Assembly (NCBI RefSeq): GCF_010183535.1
Contig: NC_071331.1
Location: 23,994,001 to 24,058,000, forward strand
DNA from: Caenorhabditis remanei
Lineage: Eukaryota > Nematoda > Chromadorea > Rhabditida > Rhabditidae
Reading direction: 5' to 3'
Length of the DNA stretch: 64,000 nucleotides
The position numbers and the translations under genes are program-made. Below are positions 34,501 to 44,100 of this stretch, one piece after another (position 1 is the stretch's first letter; each line of letters begins with the position of its first letter). The notes below the pieces were generated by a model. It saw only the letters and a list, made by a program, of their open reading frames with translations, did no database searches and was not told where the DNA came from.

Positions 34501-35477
34501 AATTAGAAGAAATTCTGAAAAATAGTCAAAAATGGACACATTTCCGATGAAAAATTGAAAAAATTTCGAGAAAAAAAATTGGGAAAAAAAGGGTCATTTT
34601 TTGAAGCCGGGCCGGGCCTTGACAACTATGTTTTTGATATCTATTTCGAAACCTCCCTCATCATTCCATTTTCTAGTCATAATCTCCTCATCACTCCATT
34701 TTGTGGGGAACTCACGGACACAGATTAATCACACACTTACTTCTCTTATCATTTCTAATTCTGCTGTAATTCTGTTGCACAAAGTATCGAATTGGGTAGA
34801 CCGGCCATGCGGAATGCACGTTTTATTGTACTCTTTTGGTTTTCTGACTGAAAATTAGTGAACATCTGGATATCCGGATGCACAGACACGCCGACATCGT
34901 TTTCTTACAATTTTTCACGACGAAAAACCGGTTTTTTATTGGAAAAATGTGAAAAAAACTGAAAATGTCCGCAAGACAAACCGACGCACAGACGGAAAAC
35001 TCTAGCTTTTTAAGCTATTTTCGAGTTAAATTTGAATTTTTCATGCAACAAACTGGATTTCCAGCTCAAAACGTTAAAATCCGAATTTCTAGGTTGAAAA
35101 GCGATCGAAACTCGAGTTTACAGCTCAAAAATTGACTTTTCGGCGGTGAAAATTCAATGTTTAACGCATTTTAAATCTGAAAAATTAAAAAAAAACCCGT
35201 TTAAAATCAGGACAAACCGACGCACAGACAGAAAAGCCCAGTTTTTGGTGGGTTTTTCGCTGAAGACTTGAATTTTTAGCTCAAAAAATGTGAAAAATGC
35301 TTATTTTTCAGTTATTTTAGACTCATTTTTACCCATTTCCAGGTCTACCGCGTCTCCGGCGGCACCTACAAAATCGGTGAGCAGTTCTCATCGCCTCGGG
35401 ACCGCCCACTTCGTCTCGTCTACCTTCGACACGCCTATCATCTCGGAGAACATTATAATTCGACGTGTTATTATTAG
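28574..35477 (+). CDS. OTU-domain cysteine protease, OTUD6-type deubiquitinase
   Basis: Exons 28574-28652, 30025-30095, 30229-30555, 31719-31817, 32906-33139 and 35343-35477 total 945 nt, 314 residues, matching OTUD6 proteins (about 290-320). The N-terminal half is charged and coiled-coil-like. The OTU domain begins in exon 4 with PADGDCLYASI, which holds the catalytic Asp and Cys. Exon 6 carries GEHYNS, whose His completes the triad. All phases agree. Two hAT-like elements (33482-34102 and 34326-34630) lie in the last intron, expanding it to 2.2 kb. C. elegans otub-3 (F21D5.2) sits beside pgm-3 in the same order. It removes ubiquitin from substrates in the cytosol; targets are unknown. Confidence 0.93.
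33482..34102. mobile_element. 621-bp non-autonomous hAT-like element with CTTCCGA arrays
   Basis: Ends are CAGAGTTGCGCGGAATTCCG and CACTTCCGCGCAACTCTG, identical to the 65-bp element at 8467-8531. Two arrays of CTTCCGA/CTTCCGG heptamers, about 33500-33700 and 33880-34090, flank an A/T-rich centre. The flanks CGGCCTAG and GCAGCTAG do not form a clean 8-bp duplication. It lies in the last intron of otub-3. Confidence 0.85.
34326..34630. mobile_element. 305-bp hAT-like MITE with GGCCCGG array
   Basis: The left end CATAGTTGTCAAGGCCCGGC and the inverse right end bound the element. TTTTTGAT flanks both sides (34318-34325 and 34631-34638), a perfect 8-bp target duplication. Just inside the left end are several GGGCC(C/G)GGGCC units. 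The centre is A/T rich. Confidence 0.9.
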
Positions 35478-38148
35478 GACTCTTTTTCCTCTTGATTTTG
35501 ATGTAAAAATTGTGTTTTTTGTCTGGAAATTGATCGAAAATTTGATTTTTTAGGCTTAAAATTGGGTTTTCTAGCTCTTAAACTCACTTTTTCGTGTTAA
35601 AAACGGCATTTTTGGCTCAAAAACTCAAAATTTCGCCCAAACTCTGCTTTTTTTTGCATTTTTTTTAGCTGAAATTCTGAAATTCGGATTTCCAGTTCAA
35701 AAATTCAAATTTCAATAGATTTTTTAATTTAAAATCCGAATTTTCGTCTCGGAAATTCAATTTTGGACATTCAACCAAGTTTCTAGCTCAAAAACTGAAT
35801 TTGCGGCTCTGAAAACTCACTGAATCAATTTTTATTGCCAAAAATTCAATTTCCACCTCCAAAAACCCCATTTTCCCCATCTTAAAACTCAAAAGGGGCG
35901 TTGCCTGGTATACATATGGGCGGAGTCTACCGGAATTTCAAAAATCGCTTTTCTCACAGAAAAACCAACTTTTTCATTAGAAAATTCAATTTTTCTCTCT
36001 AAAATCACATTTTTCCATCAAAAAACCCAACTTTTCAGCCTAAAAATTCAATTTCCACCTCCAAAACCACAATTTTTTCCCGATTTAAAACCCAAATTTC
36101 TCCGTTTTTTCCTATAAAATTGCCACTATTTTAGTTTGTATTTATTATAATTTTTGCTTATTTTACTTCCTCAATCGTGGTTTTTCTGATTTCTCATTTT
36201 CTGCTCTTTGTCTGAAAATTCTTTCATAATTTTTATGTTCTTTCTCTCTCCCCGTTTACCACCACTCCCTTATCACCCCATGTTTCATTTATTCATTTCA
36301 TTTCATTTCGTGTCGATTTTCACACGTAAAGTGTCAATTCTCTCCACACATTTTCAGATTATTTTCAGTAATCTTGAGAGGCGTCGCGTTTTGATAAGGA
36401 ATTATAGATAAAAGAGTGGGGAGGATTGATATCAAAATGGAGGAGCATTACTTTTACTACGCTCACTTTTGCCTTTTTGTCATCATGCGGCGATTTTTAT
36501 GTTTTTTTTTGGGTTTTTGGGTGGTTTTTGGGGAGTTTTTGCGACATCTGGACATAACCGGAACCCGGAAATGATCTGCTTTACCCTTTTGGACATCTGG
36601 ACATTCCGGAGGTCGGGACAGATGTGTACCGTTATTCTCAGAATAATGATTCTGTAGTTCTGGGAAGAATAGACAATGGTTGGCAGGGTGCCAAGAATTT
36701 TTACTTTTATTTGTCGTATCTTTCAATATGAACCGCGACGCGCGCACGCAACGCGACCCGGAAAAAATTCGAATCCGTGTAGTCCTCTCGGACAAGATTT
36801 CTGTTCAATTTCTCTTTTCCTCATTTTTTTTCCATTTATATCGCGGGAACATTGGAAACAGCTTCAGCCAATTACAGCCAATAATTAGAATAATTGTGAA
36901 TTGTTTTAATTTTATCAAAATTTTAGATTTCAGCTTAAATCACTGACCATTTATGGAAAATAACTTGAAATAGGATTTGTGAAACAGTAAAAAAATACAT
37001 TTCGTCAGTTTTTATTACTCTACTCATGTACTGCTCTCCTCTGAAACAGTTTCGAGACAGCTGGAAACCGGGACTTTTCGAAACCATGGTGTTGAAATGC
37101 CGCCATGGTAGAAAATCTTGTCCGAGAGGAGTACGCGGCCAAACTCCTCCACGAAGGCTCATTTTCCCTAACAAGTTAATCATGATTATACTTTTCTGAA
37201 CCGCAATATTGCGCTGATTTCAAAAATATTAAATTTATCAGTTTCGAACAAAATATGACTGAGTTACAACAGAAAATGTGAATTTTCAAAAAAAAAATTG
37301 ATTTTTTTTGTCGAAAAAAAATTTGTCGAAACTCTGTAACTTTTTTCACTTTCATCGTATTGACCTGGTTTTAGGCTTAAAATATTGGAAATTTTCAGTT
37401 CTATTTGAAAAATTTCAAAAATCTCCGCTTTTTTACCTAAATTCCCTGATTTCAACCGATCTTAGCCGATCTTAAACGATCTCAAGGGATTGTCCCCTTA
37501 AAATGACCATAACTCTTTAGGGAGTGTCCGTACAAAAAAGTTTTCAACTACAAAAATGATCCTTATAAAGTTTGGCACATTTTTGTAGTTGACAACTTTT
37601 TGGTAGCTTCAAAAAGTAAAGAGATACGGTAGGGAGAGAGACGCAGAGAAGGTAGAGTGTCTCGTTGTCTGCGTCTCTCTTCAAAGCGTTATATCTCAAG
37701 ACTGAACGGTGTTATTGAAAAGTTGTCAACTAGAAATATGATCTACTTGAAATTTCCAATATTTCGTTAGTTGATAACTTTTTTCTAGCTCCGCCCCTTT
37801 TTGAGATACATCGCCGTGAAGTGGGAGACGCAGAGAAGCTAGAGTGTCTCGCTGTCTGCGTCTCTCCTCAACTTCAAAGCGTTTTATCTCAAGACTGAGC
37901 GGTGCTATTAAAAAGTTGTCAACTATAAAAATGGAGCTCTACATTTGATCTATAATTTTCATTAAAAATCTACTTGATGGGACAATAAATATAACCATGA
38001 CACACTCTCAAAGTTGGTCAATTTCAACTGAAAAATACCGAACTGTAAATCTCTTTGCGATTTCCGCCATTATTTCAGCCTGATTCTCAATCCCCGACGC
38101 ATTTTTCTTACTGTTTTCAGCAAATTTCATTCAATTTCAGCCAAAAAA
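35478..38148. other. Intergenic, otub-3 to multicopper oxidase
   Basis: Contains T-rich DNA, a GC-rich stretch at about 36720-36780 (AATATGAACCGCGACGCGCG) that also occurs inverted at about 8345-8410, and palindromic repeats at 37600-37960. No coding exon is convincing. Promoter elements of the oxidase must lie near 38000-38148 but none is obvious. Confidence 0.5.
37600..37960. repeat. Tandem pair of GAGACGCAGAGA foldbacks
   Basis: Two units of roughly 170 bp each contain GAGACGCAGAGAAG, a short loop around TAGAGTGTCTCG(T/C)TGTC, and TGCGTCTCTC, followed by AAAGCG and ATATCTCAAGACTGA(A/G)CGGTG. The inverted arms would form a hairpin in RNA or single-stranded DNA. Confidence 0.75.
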
Positions 38149-41100
38149 ATGAGGGCTCTTCTACCCCTCATACTGATCTCATTAGCTGCTCTGATTCCTG
38201 TTTCAAATGGATATTCAAAATATACAGATCCCATTCAAATCATGAAACCCGATGAGGTCAGTTTAATAGGGACGGTTTCGAAACGGAATAGTTGCGAAAC
38301 GTCTTTTTTTTTCCAAAAATCGCCGTTTCGGTAGTTTTGACGGTTTTAAAACTAGCTGAAAGTTGCGAAATGTCGCAAAAAAGTTGCAAAACGTCTCTCT
38401 CATTTCCAGAACGGTGTGTACGCCTACGATATGCTGGTCGCCAAGAAGTTAACAATGTCCTACAATAACGATAATCCGGCGAAACACGCGACACCTGTCG
38501 ACTATCATTATGAAGCGGTTGGTTTTCCTGAAATTTTCAGACAAAAAACTCTAAATTTTCAGCAAAATTGGACAAAACGAGACCCGAATCAGCTGGTGGA
38601 TTGTTTCGCGAGTTACGAGTTCAACCCTCACTCAAGTCCAATCGATGAGAACGCAATGACGGATGTACTGGTGGCCGATGGGTTGCACAAGAGGGTTATC
38701 ACGATTAATGGGGATATGTGAGTTGCGAAATGGGGTTGCGAAACGTCCAATACCCGGAGATTGAGGTCCAGAACCCTCTGAAAACCTTGAAATCGCATGA
38801 CAACCGGTTTTGGGACGTTCTGAAACCGAGACGTTTCGCAACTTTTTAAATGTGTGAGACATTTCAAAACCGTGAAGCACGTCTTGAAAAAATCCACTGT
38901 TTCAAGGGTAAAATTTGACCCAAAAAGAAAGGTTTCTTGAGAAAGTTGCGAAACGTCCTGGTCGCAGTTTTAAAACGGCACAGTTCCTTGTTTTAGATTG
39001 ACAAAGGGTCGTTTTGAAACCGAGACGTTTCAGAACCGCGTTAAAGTTCCTTGTTTCAGGGGGAAATGTGATCTGACAAATGAGGTTTTTTTGAGAATGG
39101 TTGCGAAACGTCCTGGTTGCAAAACAAAATAGTTTCAAAACGTCTCGGACTCAATTTTGATTTCAGAACATTTTGAAAACCATTTTTATAGATTTTTCAA
39201 AATAAGGTCATTTTAAAACCAGTAGGTTGCGAAATGGGGGGAGAACGGTGGCGAAACGTCCAATTCCCGGAGATTGAGGTCACATGACAACCGGTTTTAG
39301 GACGTTCTGAAACCGAGACGTTCTGAAACCGAGACGTTTCGCAACTTTCTCAAAAAACCCACTTTTTGTTTTTGAGTCAAATTTCCCTCCTGAAACAGTG
39401 AATTTTTGGCGGTTTTGAAACGTCTTACACACTTTGCAACTGTGTTCCGTTTTAAAACGATGACCAAAGGACACTTGGCAACTTTTTTTTCAAAAAACTC
39501 ACCGTTTTGGTCAAATTTCCCGCTTGCGGTTTTGAAATGTCTCATAACTGCGGTTTCGAAACGTACTGGTTTTAAAATGACCGTATTTTTTGAAAAATCT
39601 ATAAAAATGGTTTGGAAGCCTTCCTGAAATCAAAATTGAGTCCGAGACGTTTTGAAACTGTTGCGTTTTATAACCGGGACGTTTCGCAACCATTCTCAAC
39701 AAAACCAAGGAATTTTTGGCCGTTTGGAAACGTCTCGGTTTCAAAACGCCCCCAATTTTATTGTAATGAAATTTTGCAACTGTGTGCCGTTTTAAAACTG
39801 CTACCAGGACGCTTCGCAACTTTTGCAAAAAACCCACTTTTTTGGTCAAATTTTACCCTGAAACAGCGAATTTTAACAGGATTGTAAATTTCTAACGTTC
39901 TTAACGGTTGCAAAGCGTCTGAATTTCACACAGACGTCTGGAAACCGTTTCAAAACGTCCGAAACTTTCAAAAAAGTTGCGAAATGTCTCATTTTCCAAA
40001 AATACCAAATTTTCCCCCTGAAACCGGCTCTGAAACGTCCCAGTGCCCCTCAGGTCACTTTACAACTGTGTGCCGGTTTAAAACTATGCGACTCTATGCA
40101 ACCGTTTTCAAAAAAACCGTCTTTTTCCGATCTCAAATCAAATTTCTCAAAAAACCCACTTTTTTGGTCAAATTTCCCCCTTGAAACAGCGAATTTTTGG
40201 TGGTTTTGAAACGTCTTGGACACTTTGCAACTGTGTGCCGTTTTAGAACTGCGACCAGGACGTTTCGCAACTTTTTTCAAAAAATCAGAAAAGAACCGAA
40301 ATTTCTGCAGGCCTGGCGCCCCGATCGTGGTCCCCTACATGTCAGAAGTGTGGATTCGTGTCACCAATGCGATTCTGATGGACTCGATGACAATCCACGT
40401 ACACGGAATCGACAAACACGGAATGTGGTTCATGGATGGAGTGGCGTTCGTCCAACAGTGCCCAATTCAGAGTACCAATCGATTCGAATATCGATTTATT
40501 GCTGATAATAAGGGAACTCATTGGTATCACGGACACATGCAGACAGATAGAGGAGATGGAATTGCTGGCGGTAATTAAGGGGTAAATAGGAGCAATTAAT
40601 TTTGAAAATTTCTTCCAGGCTTCATCGTTATCGATGAAAACGACAGGACGGTACCAACACTCGATGACCGTCAGCGTATTACTCCATCCCGTGAATATTT
40701 CATCCTGTTGCAGGTAGAGCACACTTGCTTAGTCCAAAAATTTGAAATTTTCAAAAAAAAAAAAAGGTTTTTTCAGGACTGGGCGACAAAAGTGGGTGAG
40801 GAGGCGTGGATGCAGTTGGAGGATAAGACAATGAAATGGATGTACGGATACGATGACTTCACTAAATGTTGGGAGCCGACGAGAACTTCTGATGGAGGTA
40901 AAAAGATACTTTTTTCAAAAAAAAATTTTTTCGAAAATTTTTTTGTCTTAAACTCAAATACTTCTTCATTGATCATAAATTCGATGCAATATTCGTGATC
41001 TCCATGCAATTTCCGAAAATTTGAGCCCCATATCGACGTATTTCGGGTTACTTGGTTTTTTGGCCACGCGGCGCGGTCAAAAATTAAAGTTGACGGAATA

Positions 41101-44100
41101 TAGTCGATATGGGGCTCAAAATTTTGGAAATTTCATGGAGATCACGAATCTGGTAATTTTAAGATGTAAAATGCAGAAAAATGCAAATTTTCAAAAATTC
41201 AAAAAAATTTTTTTGAATTTTTGTTTTTCAATAAATTGTAATAAATTGAGGTCTAGCTTCTAAATAACAGAACTTTTTGATCTCCATGGAATTTCCGAAA
41301 TTTTGAGCCCCATATCGACGTTTTTCGAGTAATTTCTATTTTCGGCCACGCGTCGCGTGCGCGCGGCGCGGTCAATAATTAAAGTTGACGGAATATAGTC
41401 GATATGGGGCTCAAAATTTTGGAAATTTCGTGGAGATCACGAATCTGGTAATTTTAAGATGTAAATCGCAGAAAAATGCAAATTTTCAAAAATTTCAAAA
41501 AAAAAAATTTTCAAACTTTTTTTGTCTTAAACTGTTTCAGATCGATTTTTTCTCATTTTTTTAAAACTTTTTTAAAATCTATTTGCCTTTCAGGAAACGT
41601 CGGTGGCGCCGTGCCGATATCTGCAATCCTTCTGAATAACAAGGGATGGTATGACCATGAAATTGTGAAGACACAACCATTCAACTTGCCGTTGGACCGG
41701 TTCAAGATTAATGCCAGTGAGTTTTTGGTGCTGAAATTGGCTGAAAATATGATTTTAATGCGAAAACCATTAAGATAATTAGGATTTGAAAATTTGAAAA
41801 AAAAAAGTTTTTTGAAATTTTTGAAAAAATTTTTTTGGAACATATGGTATACCGTCATGGGCGGTCCAAATGTTTCAGAATTTAGAGGATATTGTAGCAA
41901 ATTTCATACGCTTTCAGAATATAACAACAACTTTTATATAGGTCTCCAAGGAAAAAAGATATGACACGTTTAAGAAAATTTTTTTTGAATTTTACAATTT
42001 TTAAGACTCATAACTTTTTAAGGAGGGGTCTTACTACCTTCTAAATGTAGTCTTTGATTTTTTTACAAAATGCATTAAATCTGAAATTTCGAAAGTTATT
42101 TTGAGCCCAGTACCATAACTTTGAAAAATGAAAAAATTTTCAAAAAAAAATGTTTGCAGAATCTGAAAAATGTCTCATAACTTTTCAGGGATCTGTTCTA
42201 CAAGAAAATGTTTAATTACAAAAATGTAGTCCTTAATTTTCTCTACAAAACACACTAAATTTGAAACTCTGAAAGCTATTTTGGGCGCCGTGGCATAACC
42301 TTGAAAAATAAAATTTTCAAAAATTTTTAAAATTTTTTTCTAATTAATTAATTATTAATTTTCAGCCGAAGACATCCTGTTCCGTATAGTCAATGGAGGT
42401 GTTGCTCAGGAGCTCATGCTCTACGTAGAGGGTCATCAAATGACCGTAGTCGCCGCGGACGGCGATGAAGTGGTGCCGATGAATGTGAGCATTAAAAATT
42501 TTTTTTTCTGAAAATCGTAAATTTTCTTTAAAATTTTTTTTTGAAATTTCCAGGTCGACCGCCTCATAGTGTTCCCCGGCGAGCGGTACGACATCCTTAT
42601 CAAGGGACTGGCCACGCCCACTAAAAAAAGCTACCGTATCCAGGTGGAGACTATTCAGAGATACTTTTTCGACTGGAAAGAGATTCCGATTGTTTATGGA
42701 TTCGGATTCATTGAATATCAGGTGGATGGATTGACGGAGGATAAGACTGCGCGTGAGTTTCAGACAAGAAAAATCTCGGAATTTTTTTGCTCAAGGGTAA
42801 TTAAGGGCAATTAAAGGCAATTAACTAATTAGGATCATATTTCCAGTCAAATATGATTAGTGTTTAAAACGAGCAAAAAAAAATTCAGACATTTTTTTTT
42901 GCTCATGGGTAATTAAGAGCAATTAACTAATTAAGATATTCAATCATTAGGATGTCATTTCCAGATAAAACAGCGCGTGAGTTCCAGACAATTTTTCTGA
43001 AGGGTAATTAAGTGCAATTAAATAATTAAGGTTTAATTGTTAATTAAGTATAAATAAGACCCCGCGTGATTTCAAAGTAATTAATATCAATTAACTAATT
43101 TAGTTGTCACTTTCAGCGTATTTGTTTTTGCTCAAAGGTAATTAAGAGCAATTAAGTAATTGAGATCTCTTTTCCAGTTTAGTGAACTATAAATAAGACC
43201 GCGTTAGTTTCAGGCAAAAAATCTTTTTACATTTCCTTTGCTCTAGGGTAATTAAGAGCAATTATCTAATTAAGACCTCAATTTCCAGCCAATTTGATGC
43301 ACCCGGAATGCACGGCAATCAATAAATGCAAGGTTCTTAATTGCCCGTTCCAAAAATGGACGGCCCAACCGAATTTCACATGTATCTCCTATGACACTTT
43401 GGAGAATCCGTATCCCGAGAAAATTGAGAAGGAAATTTTGCAGGCGGAAGCGTTTAATGGGGGCTTTGAGGTAATTGGGGTAATTAAGGGTAATTAAGTG
43501 GACACACTTTTCCAGGAGCACTTCATCAACATGCACCACGACTCTCAAATGGATCAATTCTTATTCCAGTTCCCATGGGGGATACCGTACTACCATCAGG
43601 ATGATATGTCAACGATTTCGAGGGTAATTAAGAGTAATTAAGAGTAATTAACTAATTGCCAACTCAAAAAATCGAAATTTTTGGACTATTTTGGGTCCAG
43701 AGGACGTTTTGAAAACAAAAAAATTATCCGGTTGCGAAACGCCTCGGTTTTTCGCTCAGGGACGTTTCGAAACCGAAAATTAGGACGTTTCGAAACCGAA
43801 AATTTCAGAATTGAGACATTTAGCAATCGTTTCGTAACCAGGCGTCTCGAAATGTTACGTTTTTCAAATTGTGAACTTCGGGACGTTTCGCAACCGGACA
43901 TTTAACAACCTTGACATTTTGACATCAGACATTTCGGACGTTTCGAAATGTCCCGGTTGCATAACGTCCCATTTCGAATCGCTTATTAACACGGCACACG
44001 TCTCACTACCGCGCTCTACCGAAATCGAAGTATGGTCATTTCAATGGAGCGCAGTTGTAACAACTGTGAAAACTTTCTCGGTTCTAAACCGTCCCAGTGG

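Noticed and set aside
41021..41263. Possible extra coding exon in the oxidase
   Set aside because: The frame runs through a foldback element present twice, and the exons on either side join in phase without it.
43686..43905. Open frames on both strands rich in Arg, Asn, Phe and Glu
   Set aside because: Product of the GAAACGTC-type repeat in oxidase intron 11, with no conservation expected.
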